DNA from: Streptomyces sp. GSL17-111
Lineage (GTDB): Bacteria > Actinomycetota > Actinomycetes > Streptomycetales > Streptomycetaceae
Direction of reading: 5' to 3'
Assembly: GCF_037911585.1 (NCBI RefSeq)
Contig: NZ_JBAJNS010000001.1
Location: 5,305,001 to 5,369,000 of the forward strand
DNA length: 64,000 bases
The notes beneath the pieces were generated by a model. That model ran no database searches and had not been told where the DNA came from. It saw nothing but the letters and a program-made list of their open reading frames with translations. The position numbers and the translations under genes were made by a program. Shown piece by piece: positions 40,831 to 50,127 of the stretch (positions are counted from its first letter, which is position 1; the number at the start of each line of letters is the position of its first letter).

Positions 40831-41287
40831 CCGGTCGACATTACAGCGGGTGACCTGGGGGCACGCCACGGTACCGGGGTTCGTAATGCCGATGTGATGT
40901 GGATTCCGTCTCCACAAGGGCGGCTACGGCGGATTCTGTGGAGATTCCGAGACCGGTTTTTTCCGCTCCGGTGAATTCCCGTCGAGCGGAGTGCGGAGTG
41001 CGTAATGCGTCGCGCTTCCTCGCCCGGCACCGTCCCGGTCCCCACGCGGCCCGCACCGCACCTGGCCACGGCGGCCCGCGCCTGCCCGGGTGGGTCCCCC
41101 GGTGCCGCCGGCCGCCCACCGGTGACCTGCGATGGGCGTGAACCGCGACACATGAGCGATCGGCGGACTCGCGTACGCTACGGTCACCGCTCCCGCGCCG
41201 TCCGGTCCGGGCACCGTCCCGCGCCGGCGGACCGTCGTGGTCCTACGGGCCGGGACGCGCACGGCGCGCAGCACGAGGAGGTGGGAG
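40831..41287. other. Divergent intergenic region between PAP2 and MFS genes
   Basis: This 457-base region has no supportable gene. It contains an inverted repeat TCTCCACA (40909-40916) and TGTGGAGA (40937-40944), and a hairpin CCGCTC...GAGCGG further on. GAGGAGG before 41288 is the ribosome-binding site of the MFS gene. Confidence 0.6.
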
Positions 41288-42943
41288 ATGCCTGGGACGA
41301 GTCCGGCCCGTTCCGGAGCCGACGTCCCCGCGCAGCGGAGCCCGTCACCGTCGGCCGCCGCACCCGGCCGAGGGGCCGGCCGCTGGACCGTCCTGGTGGT
41401 GCTCTGCGCCAGCCTCCTGCTCATCGCGATCGACGCCACCGTCCTGCACGTCGCCGTGCCGGCGCTCAGCGCGGACCTGCGGCCCGGGCCGGTGGAGCTG
41501 CTGTGGATCGTCGACGCCTACCCGCTCGTCTGCGCGTCCCTCCTCATCCTCTTCGGCACGCTCGGCGACCGGATCGGCCGCCGCCGGGTGCTGCTGTTCG
41601 GGTACGCGATCTTCGGGCTGGCCTCCGTCCTCGCCGTCCTCGCGCACAGCCCGGGTGTCCTCATCGCCGCCCGTGCCCTGCTCGGTGTCGGCGGCGCCAT
41701 GATCATGCCCGCCACCCTGTCCCTGCTGCGCCACGTCTTCCCCGACCGGCGGGAGCGGGCGCTGGCCATCGGTGTCTGGAGCGCGACGGCCGCCGTCGGC
41801 GCGGCGGCCGGACCCCTGGTGGGCGGGCTGCTGCTGGAGCACTTCTGGTGGGGCTCGGTCTTCCTGCTGAACGTCCCGCTGATGGCCCTGGCCCTTCCGG
41901 TGGGCCGGTGGCTCGTCCCGGAGTCCACCGGTGAGGGCAGCGGGCCCTGGGACGTCCTCGGCGCGCTGCTGGCCGCCGGCGGACTGGCGTCGGCGATCCT
42001 GGGCGTCAAGCAGATCGGCGACGGGCGGCCGACGCACCCGGGGACGGCGGCCCTGCTGCTGGCCGGAGCCGTGCTGCTGGGCTGGTTCGTCCGCCGCCAG
42101 CGCCGCCGGGCGCGTCCGCTCGTGGACTTCGCCGCCTTCGCCCGGCCGGCCTTCGGTACCGCCGTGAGCTGCATCGTGCTCACCGTGCTGGCCCTCGTCG
42201 GCCTCGCCCTGATGGCCGCTCAGTACCTCCAGCTGGTGCTCGGCCTCTCGCCGCTGGAGACGGGGCTGCGGCTGCTGCCGCTCTCCGTCGCGGCCGTGGC
42301 CGCCGGGCTCGCCGGGCCCCGGATGCTGCGGGCGCTGGGGCCGCGCGCGATGGTGGCCGGCGGCTTCCTGCTCACGGCCGTCGCCGTCCTCGGCCTCACC
42401 TCGCTCGGGGAGCGCGACGACCCGGCCGTCTGCGTGGGGGCCTTCCTCCTGCTCGGCTACGGGCTGGAGACCGTGCTGTTCGGCGCCTACGAGTCCATGC
42501 TCAGCGACGCCCCGGCCGAACAGGCGGGCGGCGCGGCGGCCATCGGGGAGACCGCGTACCAGCTCGGGGCCGGGCTGGGGATCGCGCTGCTGGGCAGCGT
42601 CATGAACCGCGCCTACGGCTCGGCGGTGGAGGCGACCCCGGACGTTCCGGCCGACGCGGCCCGGGCCGCCGGGCACTCGCTGGGCGAGGCGCTGGAGGTG
42701 GCCGACCGGCTGGGCGGGGCCGCGGGGGAGTCGCTGCGGCACTCGGCGCGGCTGGCCTTCGTCCACGGCCTGCAGGTGACGCTGCTCGTGAGCGCCGCGC
42801 TGCTGCTGGCGGGGGCGCTGGCGGCGCTGCGGCTGCCCCGCGCCCTGCCCCGGACGGACGACCGGGCCGGCAAGGTCCCCGCCCAGCCAGGCCATCCCGC
42901 CCCCGACGGGGATGCCTTGCCCCAGCGTGTTACCCATCGGTAG
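41288..42943 (+). CDS. MFS drug exporter, DHA2 family (14 TM)
   Basis: This 551-residue membrane protein has about 14 hydrophobic segments. Motif A appears as GDRIGRRRVLL, motif C as GVWSATAAVGAAAGPLVGG, and D-L-R-type DHA2 features fit a proton-driven multidrug exporter. ATG 41288 has GGAGGTGGGAG directly upstream. The substrate is unknown. Confidence 0.88.
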   Translation: MPGTSPARSGADVPAQRSPSPSAAAPGRGAGRWTVLVVLCASLLLIAIDATVLHVAVPALSADLRPGPVELLWIVDAYPLVCASLLILFGTLGDRIGRRRVLLFGYAIFGLASVLAVLAHSPGVLIAARALLGVGGAMIMPATLSLLRHVFPDRRERALAIGVWSATAAVGAAAGPLVGGLLLEHFWWGSVFLLNVPLMALALPVGRWLVPESTGEGSGPWDVLGALLAAGGLASAILGVKQIGDGRPTHPGTAALLLAGAVLLGWFVRRQRRRARPLVDFAAFARPAFGTAVSCIVLTVLALVGLALMAAQYLQLVLGLSPLETGLRLLPLSVAAVAAGLAGPRMLRALGPRAMVAGGFLLTAVAVLGLTSLGERDDPAVCVGAFLLLGYGLETVLFGAYESMLSDAPAEQAGGAAAIGETAYQLGAGLGIALLGSVMNRAYGSAVEATPDVPADAARAAGHSLGEALEVADRLGGAAGESLRHSARLAFVHGLQVTLLVSAALLLAGALAALRLPRALPRTDDRAGKVPAQPGHPAPDGDALPQRVTHR

Positions 42944-42985
42944 CGTTCGACGCCGTCGACACCCCTGCGACCCGGAGGCCCCCCA

Positions 42986-44173
42986 ATGTCCAGCCGTTCC
43001 CTGCCGCCGTTCGACCCGGCCGACCCCCTGGGCCTGGACGACCTGCTCGGCCCCGAGGAGCTCGCGGTGCGCGACACCGTCCGCGCGTGGGCCGCCGACC
43101 GGGTACTCCCGCACGTCGCCGAATGGTACGAGCGGGGCGAGCTGCCCGGCATCCGGGACCTGGCCCGCGAACTCGGCCGCATCGGCGCGCTCGGCATGTC
43201 CCTGGAGGGCTACGGCTGCGCCGGTGCCTCCGCCGTGCAGTACGGCCTCGCCTGCCTGGAACTGGAGGCGGCCGACTCCGGCATCCGCTCCCTGGTCTCC
43301 GTCCAGGGTTCGCTCGCGATGTACGCGATCCACCGCTTCGGCTCCGAGGAGCAGAAGCAGCGGTGGCTGCCGGGCATGGCGGCGGGGGAGACGATCGGCT
43401 GCTTCGGTCTCACGGAACCGGACATCGGTTCCGACCCGGCCGCGATGCGGACGCACGCCCGGCGCGACGGCGACGACTGGGTGCTGAACGGACGCAAGAT
43501 GTGGATCACCAACGGCTCCGTCGCCGGGGTGGCCGTCGTGTGGGCCGGCACCGAGGAGGGCATCCGCGGCTTCGTCGTCCCGGCCGACGCCCCGGGTTTC
43601 AGCGCGCCGGAGATCAAGCACAAGTGGTCGCTGCGCGCCTCGGTCACCAGCGAGCTCGTCCTGGACGACGTCCGGCTCCCGGCCGACGCGGTGCTGCCCG
43701 GCGCCACGGGTCTGCGCGGTCCGCTCAGCTGCCTGAGCCACGCCCGCTACGGCATCGTGTGGGGCTCGATGGGAGCCGCCCGCAGCAGTTTCCACGCGGC
43801 GCTGGACTACGCGGGTAGCCGCGAGCAGTTCGGCCGTCCGATCGCGGGCTTCCAGCTCACCCAGGCCAAACTGGCCGACATGGCCCTCGAACTGCACAAG
43901 GGCGTCCTGCTCGCGCACCACCTCGGCCGCCGCATGGACGCCGGGACACTGCGGCCGGAGCAGATCAGCTTCGGCAAGCTGAACAACGTGCGTGAGGCGA
44001 TCGAGATCTGCCGCACCTCCCGGACGATCCTCGGTGCCAACGGCATCTCGCTGGAGTATCCGGTGATGCGGCACGCCACCAACCTGGAGTCCGTGCTCAC
44101 CTACGAGGGCACCGTGGAGATGCACCAACTCGTCCTGGGCAAGGCGCTGACGGGCGTCGACGCGTTCCGCTGA
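42986..44173 (+). CDS. Acyl-CoA dehydrogenase, glutaryl-CoA dehydrogenase-like
   Basis: This 395-residue FAD enzyme shows CFGLTEPDIGSDP (about residue 137), the flavin-binding segment KMWITNGSVAG and the catalytic Glu in TYEGTVEMHQLVLG near the C-terminus. The YEGT motif and overall pattern are closest to glutaryl-CoA dehydrogenase. GGAGG precedes the ATG. It converges with the sepF-like gene on a shared terminator. Confidence 0.9.
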   Translation: MSSRSLPPFDPADPLGLDDLLGPEELAVRDTVRAWAADRVLPHVAEWYERGELPGIRDLARELGRIGALGMSLEGYGCAGASAVQYGLACLELEAADSGIRSLVSVQGSLAMYAIHRFGSEEQKQRWLPGMAAGETIGCFGLTEPDIGSDPAAMRTHARRDGDDWVLNGRKMWITNGSVAGVAVVWAGTEEGIRGFVVPADAPGFSAPEIKHKWSLRASVTSELVLDDVRLPADAVLPGATGLRGPLSCLSHARYGIVWGSMGAARSSFHAALDYAGSREQFGRPIAGFQLTQAKLADMALELHKGVLLAHHLGRRMDAGTLRPEQISFGKLNNVREAIEICRTSRTILGANGISLEYPVMRHATNLESVLTYEGTVEMHQLVLGKALTGVDAFR

Positions 44174-44178
44174 CCCGC

Positions 44179-44215
44179 ACGGTGTGCCGGGGGTGCCGCC
44201 ACCCCGGCACACCGT
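44179..44215. terminator. Bidirectional terminator
   Basis: A perfect 14-bp stem (44179-44192 with 44202-44215) with a 9-base loop lies between the convergent acyl-CoA dehydrogenase and SepF-like genes. Confidence 0.8.
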
Positions 44216-44667
44216 CAGCTCTGGTTGAAGAATCCGCCCTCACCGGAGCGGCGGCTCTGACCGCTGAGGACCTGGTAGGCGTTCGGCGTCAGGAGGAACA
44301 CGCGGTTCGCGACCCGCTCGATGGAACCGCGCAGGCCGAAGGTCAGCCCCGCGGCGAAGTCGATGACGCGCTTGGCGTCGCCGGACTCCATGGCCGTCAG
44401 GTTCACGATGACGGGCACGCCCTCCCGGAACAGCTCGCCGATGGCGCGTGCGTCCCGGAACCCGTCGGGCGTGATCGTCGCGATGCGGGTGCCCGAGTCC
44501 TGGGCGGTCTCGGCCGTGGCCCTGATGCGCGGGTCGGTGACCCACGCCTCGCGCGCGGCGTCGCCTGACTCCGGGCCCTCGGCCGCTTCGTCGGTGTAGT
44601 CGTCGTAGTACATCTCGCTGTCGTCGACGAGGCCCAGCCAGGCACTCGCCTTGCGCACCGATCCCAT
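44215..44667 (-). CDS. SepF-like cell-division protein (SepF2-type paralogue)
   Basis: This 150-residue protein has a conserved C-terminal SepF core: PVIVNLTAMESGDAKRVIDFAAGL and the terminal helix NRVFLLTPNAYQV. SepF binds FtsZ and anchors it to the membrane. The short N-terminus (MGSVRKASAWLGLVDD) has the amphipathic membrane helix. ATG 44667 follows GAGGAGG. Position beside an acyl-CoA dehydrogenase matches the second SepF paralogue of Streptomyces, not the one in the ftsZ cluster. Confidence 0.88.
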   Translation of the reverse strand: MGSVRKASAWLGLVDDSEMYYDDYTDEAAEGPESGDAAREAWVTDPRIRATAETAQDSGTRIATITPDGFRDARAIGELFREGVPVIVNLTAMESGDAKRVIDFAAGLTFGLRGSIERVANRVFLLTPNAYQVLSGQSRRSGEGGFFNQS

Positions 44668-44946
44668 GGACGCCTCCTCTCGCATGCGGTCGTACCGTCC
44701 GCACGCCTATCGTCGTCCATGATGCGGATGGTGCGCCAAGCGGATATACGTCGCGAGCATGTTTCGTGACAGTTCTGCTGCACACATCATGCCCGCCGGA
44801 GCTGGGATTGTGCGGTATACGGGTGGTGAAAGACAGAAAGATCACCAGGGACGGCCGCGTGGGTGAGCGCCGCGTCCGCCCGGGTGAGGACGTCGCCGCA
44901 CCGCTGTGACGTGGCGTCATAAAAGCGTGGGGGGACGGGGAACGAC

Positions 44947-46119
44947 ATGTTCGGCATCATCAGGCCGTGCCGGCACCGGCTGGGTGAGCGGCTCGGCGTC
45001 GAGTGGACGGCTCATCTGTGCGGACTGTGCCTCGCGTTGCGGGCCGAGCACGGGCAGTTCGCCCGGGCGGCCACCAACTACGACGGGCTCGTCATCTCCG
45101 TGTTGACGGAGGCTCAGGCGCCGCGTACGTCGCGGGCCCGGCGCACCGCCGGGCCCTGCCCCCTGCGCGGTATGCGGACGGCACCCGTCGCGCGCGGTGA
45201 GGGAGCCCGGCTGGCCGCCGCCGCGTCGCTGCTGCTGGCCTCCGCGAAGGTGCGCGACCACGTCGCCGACGGGGACGGCGTCCTGGCCCGGCGCCCGCTG
45301 GTGGCGGCGGCCGCCGGCCGCGTCGCCGCCGGCTGGGAGCGCAGCGGCACCCGCGCCGGTGCCGCCGTCGGGTTCGACACCGGGCCGCTGCTGGACGCGG
45401 TCCGGCGGCAGGGGGCCGTGGAGGCGGCGGCCGGGCCCGGCACCTCCGTCCTCGCGGTCACCGAGCCGACCGAGACCGCGTCCGCCGCCACCTGCGCCCA
45501 CACCGCGCACCTCGCCGGACGGCCCGGCAACGCCGCACCGCTCGCGGAGGTGGGCCGCTCCTTCGGGCGGCTGGCGCACCTGCTCGACGCCGTCGAGGAC
45601 CAGCGGTCCGACGACGCGGTCGGCGCGTGGAACCCGCTCACCGCCACGGGCACCTCCCGGCAGGAGGCGCGCCGACTGTGCGAGGACGCCGTTCGCGGTA
45701 TCCGGCGCGCCCTGCGGGAGGTCGAGTTCACCGACGCCTCCCTCGCGCGCGCCTTGCTGGAGGACGAACCCGAGCGGTCGGTACGGCGCGCGTTCGGTGG
45801 GCACGGCGGGCACGGCCGGCACGGTGCCGGCGGATCCGCGCCGCGCACCGTCCGGCGTCCCTCACCGTGGATCACCCGTACGCCCGTGCGTCCCGCGCCG
45901 CGTCACCGGGGGCCGCTGACCGGCTGCGCGGTCTGGGCGGGGCTGTGCGTCAGCTGCCAGCTGTGCTGCCGTGAGGTGTACGCCGCCCCCTGGAGCGGCC
46001 ACAAGCGTGCGGGCTGGTGCCGTCACGACTGCTGCGACGGGTGCGACTGCTGCGGTTCGGGCGGCTCCGGAGGCTCCGGCGGTTCGGACGGCGGCTGCGG
46101 TTGCGGCTGCGACTGCTGA
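44947..46119 (+). CDS. DUF5685 family protein with Cys-rich C-terminus
   Basis: This 390-residue protein begins MFGIIRPCRHRLGERLG and has an early CGLC pair (C25, C28), as in the DUF5685 family. The body is helical and Ala-rich. The last 70 residues have about 18 Cys in CxxCxxCC, CCDGCDCC and CGCGCDC patterns joined by Gly/Ser (GSGGSGGSGGSD) spacers. Metal binding or a disulfide-linked tail is plausible; the family function is unknown. The ATG is read as start because the family begins MFG. About 260 bases precede it with no gene. Confidence 0.85.
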   Translation: MFGIIRPCRHRLGERLGVEWTAHLCGLCLALRAEHGQFARAATNYDGLVISVLTEAQAPRTSRARRTAGPCPLRGMRTAPVARGEGARLAAAASLLLASAKVRDHVADGDGVLARRPLVAAAAGRVAAGWERSGTRAGAAVGFDTGPLLDAVRRQGAVEAAAGPGTSVLAVTEPTETASAATCAHTAHLAGRPGNAAPLAEVGRSFGRLAHLLDAVEDQRSDDAVGAWNPLTATGTSRQEARRLCEDAVRGIRRALREVEFTDASLARALLEDEPERSVRRAFGGHGGHGRHGAGGSAPRTVRRPSPWITRTPVRPAPRHRGPLTGCAVWAGLCVSCQLCCREVYAAPWSGHKRAGWCRHDCCDGCDCCGSGGSGGSGGSDGGCGCGCDC

Positions 46120-46172
46120 GCACCGCGCGCTGCGTCACCGCCGGGCGGCCCGGTATGTGGCAAGTTGAACGC

Positions 46173-47042
46173 ATGAACGCCGAAATGCCCGCACAGCCGC
46201 ACCACCCCGAACCAGACACCGCGAACGTCGCGAATCCCCTGGCGCCCGGTTCCTCCGCGGTGCAGCAGTGGCAGGAGTGGCACCGGCAGCGCCTGGAGAC
46301 CGTCGTCGCGCCCTACGGGCCGCTCTCGGTGACGGGGACGTACTGGCTGGCCGACGCGGATGACGAAGGCTGGATCGAGGGCCTGCCCGGCCGGTGGCAC
46401 GAGACGCCCGGGGGTGAGGGCGTCGTCCTGCACGCCGACGTCCTGGACGAGCTCACGGTGGGCGGCGAGCCGCTCATGGGCGACCGCACACTGGGCGCCT
46501 CCGCCGGGAGCCCGGAGCCGACCCGCGTCACCTGGGGTGACCGCCGCCTGGAGCTGCTGCGGCGCGAGGGCCGGTGGGCGGTGCGGGTGCACGATCCCGC
46601 CGCGTCCGCCCGGCGGACGTTCTCCGGGATCAGGACGGCGCCCTACGACGCCCGCTGGGCGCTGCCCGGCACGTTCCACCCCTACGAGGGGGCCCGCCGG
46701 GTGCCGGTGCGGAACGCCGACGGGCGGGAGCGTGGGCTGGACCTGGGCGGGGAGGTCCGCTTCACCGCTCCGGGCGGCGGTGCGCACACGCTGCGGGTCT
46801 CCGTGGTGGGCAGCGGGGCCCTGTGGGCCGTCTTCGCCGACGGCACCAGCGGCCGGGGCAGCTACCGCTTCCGCTTCCTGCGCACCGGCGCCCCGGCCCC
46901 CGACCACTCCGTCACGGTCGACTTCAACCGGACGACGCTGCCCCCGTGCGCGTTCACCGAACACTTCCTGTGCCCCTTCCCGCCGCCCGGCAACACCCTC
47001 GACCTGGAGGTGCCCGCAGGGGAGCGCGACCTCGTGTCCTGA
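46173..47042 (+). CDS. DUF1684 family protein
   Basis: This 289-residue protein shows the DUF1684 hallmarks: GPLSVTGTYWLADADD near the start, and near the end VDFNRTTLPPCAFTEHFLC followed by PFPPPGNTLDLEVPAGE. It is β-rich. No signal peptide is seen. The function of the family is not established. ATG 46173 is preferred over 46155. Confidence 0.88.
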   Translation: MNAEMPAQPHHPEPDTANVANPLAPGSSAVQQWQEWHRQRLETVVAPYGPLSVTGTYWLADADDEGWIEGLPGRWHETPGGEGVVLHADVLDELTVGGEPLMGDRTLGASAGSPEPTRVTWGDRRLELLRREGRWAVRVHDPAASARRTFSGIRTAPYDARWALPGTFHPYEGARRVPVRNADGRERGLDLGGEVRFTAPGGGAHTLRVSVVGSGALWAVFADGTSGRGSYRFRFLRTGAPAPDHSVTVDFNRTTLPPCAFTEHFLCPFPPPGNTLDLEVPAGERDLVS

Positions 47043-47144
47043 AGCGTCTCGCTCCCCGACCCGGGTCGCACTACGGTGGAGTATGAGGCATTTGACCGCT
47101 TATGCGGGATCGCTCACGCGGACCCGTGACGGCAGGGGGCAGTG

Positions 47145-48080
47145 ATGGTCTTCGAACTGCTGGCCGTGGGACTCGCGGGCGGTGCGGCCTACTTCCTGGC
47201 CGCCGCCCGGGTCGTCAGGCAGTACGAACGCGGGCTGGTGTTCCGGCTCGGCCGGCTCAGGTCCGATGTGCGCGAGCCCGGCCTCCAGCTCATCGTCCCG
47301 CTGCTGGAGCGGATGCAGAAGGTGAACCTGCAGATCATCACGCTGCCGGTGCCGGCCCAGGAGGGGATCACACGCGACAACGTCACGGTGCGGGTGGACG
47401 CCGTCGTCTACTTCAAGGTCGTGGACCCGGCCGACGCCATCATCCGCGTCGAGGACTACCGCTTCGCCGTCTCGCAGATGGCCCAGACCTCCCTGCGCTC
47501 CATCATCGGCAAGAGCGATCTGGACGACCTGCTGTCGAACCGGGAGAAGCTCAACCAGGGGCTCGCCATCATGATCGACAGCCCGGCCGTCGAGTGGGGC
47601 GTCAACGTCGACCGGGTGGAGATCAAGGACGTGTCCCTGCCCGAGGCGATGAAGCGCTCCATGGCCCGCCAGGCGGAGGCGGCCCGGGACCGGCGGGCCC
47701 GCGTCATCAACGCGGACGCGGAGCTGCAGGCGTCCCGGAAGCTGGCCGAGGCGGCCCAGCAGATGTCCCACACGCCGTCCGCGCTCCAGCTGCGGCTGCT
47801 CCAGACCATCGTCGCCGTGGCGGCGGAGAAGAACTCCACGCTCGTCCTGCCGTTCCCGGTGGAGCTGCTGCGCTTCCTGGAGCGCGCCGGCCACCCCGCG
47901 CCCCAGGCACCGGAGACCGCCCCCGCCGCCGCACCCGTGCCGACGTCCGAGGCGGCCCCGACGGTCGGGGCGGCCCCGACGTCCGAGGCGGCCCCGACGG
48001 TCGGGGCGGAGCCGGGCCCGGATCCGGAGGCGGGGCCGCCGCTACCGCCCCCGCTCACCGACCCCGAGCGGCCCGCCTGA
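47145..48080 (+). CDS. SPFH/Band-7 slipin (stomatin-like) membrane protein
   Basis: This 311-residue protein has one N-terminal membrane hairpin (FELLAVGLAGGAAYFLAA), then the SPFH domain (VRQYERGLVFRLGRLR, ending near VNVDRVEIKDVSLPEAMKRSM) and a coiled coil. Slipins scaffold membrane microdomains. The Pro/Ala-rich tail has two tandem copies of a 12-residue unit (PTSEAAPTVGA). ATG 47145 is used (GTG 47142 is next to it). A strong hairpin follows. Confidence 0.92.
   Translation: MVFELLAVGLAGGAAYFLAAARVVRQYERGLVFRLGRLRSDVREPGLQLIVPLLERMQKVNLQIITLPVPAQEGITRDNVTVRVDAVVYFKVVDPADAIIRVEDYRFAVSQMAQTSLRSIIGKSDLDDLLSNREKLNQGLAIMIDSPAVEWGVNVDRVEIKDVSLPEAMKRSMARQAEAARDRRARVINADAELQASRKLAEAAQQMSHTPSALQLRLLQTIVAVAAEKNSTLVLPFPVELLRFLERAGHPAPQAPETAPAAAPVPTSEAAPTVGAAPTSEAAPTVGAEPGPDPEAGPPLPPPLTDPERPA
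47944..48015 (+). repeat. Tandem repeat in the slipin C-terminal tail
   Basis: Two near-identical 36-base units encode PTSEAAPTVGA-type residues in tandem. This is an in-frame repeat in a disordered tail. Confidence 0.8.
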
Positions 48081-48102
48081 GCCCGCCCGGACCCGGCGTC
48101 AG

Positions 48103-48150
48103 CACGACGCCCCGGCACCGTACGCGTCGGTACGGTGCCGGGGCGTCGTG
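48103..48150. terminator. Bidirectional terminator with a perfect 21-bp stem
   Basis: Bases 48103-48123 pair perfectly with 48130-48150 around a 6-base loop. It lies between the convergent slipin and asd genes. Confidence 0.85.
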
Positions 48151-48182
48151 GAGCGTCGGCGTCAGCTGTGCCGGGACGCGGC

Positions 48183-49211
48183 TCAGCCCAGCTCGGCGGC
48201 GACCAGCTCGGCGATCTGGACGGCGTTGAGCGCGGCGCCCTTGCGGAGGTTGTCGTTGGAGAGGAACAGCGACAGCCCGTGCTCGACGGTCTCGTCCCGG
48301 CGGATGCGGCCCACGAAGCTCGGGTCCTGACCGGCGGCCTGGAGCGGGGTGGGGATGTCCGAGAGCGCCACGCCCGGCGCCCCCGCCAGCACCTCGCGGG
48401 CGCGCTCGGGGGTGATCGGCCGCTCGAAGCGGGCGTTGACCTGGAGCGAGTGGCCGGTGAAGACGGGGACGCGGACGCAGGTGCCCGAGACCTTCAGCTC
48501 CGGGACGCCGAGGATCTTGCGGCTCTCGTTGCGGAGCTTCTGCTCCTCGTCGGTCTCCTCCAGGCCGTCGTCCACGAGGGAGCCCGCCAGCGGCAGCACG
48601 TTGAACGCGATCGGACGCTTGAACTTGTCCGGTGCCGGGAAGTCCACGGCCGACCCGTCGAAGGTCAGCTGTGTCGCGTCGGCCTCGACGGCCTTGCGGA
48701 CCTGGCCGTCCAGCTCCGCCACGCCGGCCAGTCCGCTGCCGGACACGGCCTGGTAGGTGGCGACGACGAGCGCGGTGAGCCCGGCCTCGTCGTGCAGCGG
48801 GCGCAGCACCGGCATGGCCGCCATGGTCGTGCAGTTCGGGTTGGCGATGATGCCCTTCGGGCGGTCGACGGCCGCCTGCGGGTTCACCTCGGAGACCACC
48901 AGCGGGACCTGCGGGTCCAGCCGCCAGGCGGAGGAGTTGTCGATGACGACGGGCCCGGCCGCCGCGACCTTGGGGGCCAGCTCCCGGGAGGTGGCACCGC
49001 CCGCCGAGAACAGGACGATGTCCAGGCCGGAGTAGTCGGCGCTCGCCGCGTCCTCGACCGTGACCTCGCCGTCCTTCCAGGGCAGGGTCCGGCCCGCCGA
49101 GCGGGCGGAGGCGAACAGCCGCAGCTCCGCCACCGGGAAGTCCCGCTCCGCCAGAATGTCGCGCATCACACTGCCGACCTGGCCTGTGGCTCCGACGATG
49201 CCGATCCTCAT
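48183..49211 (-). CDS. asd: Aspartate-semialdehyde dehydrogenase
   Basis: This 342-residue NADP enzyme of the Lys/Met/Thr pathway has GIVGATGQVGSVM at the N-terminus, the catalytic Cys in IIANPNCTTM and the SGTCVRVPVFTGHS segment with the active-site His. The ATG has AAGGAG 5 bases upstream. The aspartokinase gene is not within the 8 genes seen here. Confidence 0.95.
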   Translation of the reverse strand: MRIGIVGATGQVGSVMRDILAERDFPVAELRLFASARSAGRTLPWKDGEVTVEDAASADYSGLDIVLFSAGGATSRELAPKVAAAGPVVIDNSSAWRLDPQVPLVVSEVNPQAAVDRPKGIIANPNCTTMAAMPVLRPLHDEAGLTALVVATYQAVSGSGLAGVAELDGQVRKAVEADATQLTFDGSAVDFPAPDKFKRPIAFNVLPLAGSLVDDGLEETDEEQKLRNESRKILGVPELKVSGTCVRVPVFTGHSLQVNARFERPITPERAREVLAGAPGVALSDIPTPLQAAGQDPSFVGRIRRDETVEHGLSLFLSNDNLRKGAALNAVQIAELVAAELG

Positions 49212-49542
49212 GGGGCTCCTTCGTTCCGAATCTCGTGTCCCGACGGTGGCCCCTACCCTGCCCGGGGCGCCTTACGGCCTGCCAGTCGTTTGACGTCCGT
49301 CACATCGGGTGAACGGCCCGCGCGCCGCGTTGCGGGCGCACACCGCCTCCCCATCGTAAACAGCGCGTCGCGCGGTCCGGCCGTGCCGCGTGTCCCTCCG
49401 CGCCCCGGTGTCCTCCCGCCCGGTCCCGCCTAAGCTCGACATCGGGCGGTCATGTGCGGCCGTGCGCAGTCGTGTTGCGGCCGTCCGCAGTCGCACACCG
49501 CCCCCGACGTGACCCGCCCGCCCCGCCGAGGAGGACGGAACG
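49212..49542. other. Divergent intergenic region between asd and DUF1992 genes
   Basis: This 331-base region holds no gene that I can support. It contains a near-perfect 18-base direct repeat (49455-49472 and 49476-49493, one mismatch). The ribosome-binding site of the DUF1992 gene is GAGGAGGACGG at its right edge. Confidence 0.6.
49455..49493. repeat. Two 18-base direct repeats
   Basis: TGCGGCCGTGCGCAGTCG (49455-49472) and TGCGGCCGTCCGCAGTCG (49476-49493) are separated by 3 bases and are 21 bases apart, two helical turns. Confidence 0.8.
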
Positions 49543-49947
49543 ATGACCGAGCGCAAGCCCCCGGGTGTCTCCTTCGAGTCCTGGGTCGACCGCCAGATCC
49601 GCGAGGCCTCCGAGCGGGGGGCCTTCAGCGACCTCCCCGGTGCGGGCAGGCCCCTCAGCGGCGTCGACCAGCCGTACGACGAGAACTGGTGGATCAAGCG
49701 CAAGCTGCACGAGGAGGGTGTGTCCGTCCTGCCGCCGACGCTGGCGCTGCGCAAGGAGGCCGAGGACGCCCTGGCCGCCGCCCGGGCGGCCCGTACCGAC
49801 GCGGAGGCGCGCCGCGTGCTGACGGAGATCAACGCGACGATCGACGCCGCGCTGCGCCGCCCGCTCGCCGGACCCCCGTTGAACCTCGTGCCCTTCGACG
49901 TCGAGCAGGTGCTCGCCGAGCGCCGCGCCGCGGCCGCCGGGGACTGA
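49543..49947 (+). CDS. DUF1992 family protein (DnaJC28-like domain)
   Basis: This 134-residue cytosolic protein has the DUF1992 signature: SWVDRQIREASERGAFSDLPGAGRPL and ENWWIKRKLHEEGVS. The family has no known function; the domain is also called DnaJC28-like because of its C-terminal position in that eukaryotic protein. The ATG follows GAGGAGG at a good distance. Confidence 0.93.
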   Translation: MTERKPPGVSFESWVDRQIREASERGAFSDLPGAGRPLSGVDQPYDENWWIKRKLHEEGVSVLPPTLALRKEAEDALAAARAARTDAEARRVLTEINATIDAALRRPLAGPPLNLVPFDVEQVLAERRAAAAGD

Positions 49948-50036
49948 CGCCCGGCCGTCGCCGCCCGTGCTCCGTGCGCCGTGCCGCCGCTGCTCAGCGC
50001 CGACGCGCCGGAGGACGCTCTCCCTCGGCCGCCGAT

Positions 50037-50052
50037 TCGAACGAGTATTCGA
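50037..50052 (+). promoter_or_regulatory. LexA (SOS) box upstream of dnaE2
   Basis: TCGAAC-GAGT-ATTCGA matches the actinobacterial consensus TCGAAC-N4-GTTCGA at 11 of 12 arm positions, about 76 bases before the dnaE2 start. A possible -10 TAAGGT (50061-50066) lies 18 bases from the left arm, so LexA could block RNA polymerase. Confidence 0.8.
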
Positions 50053-50127
50053 ACAGGGTTTAAGGTGGGAGAAGGAGGCCGGCGAGAGTCGTAGGCAGGG
50101 GGTGGCTGGTGTGGCGAGGAGACGCGG

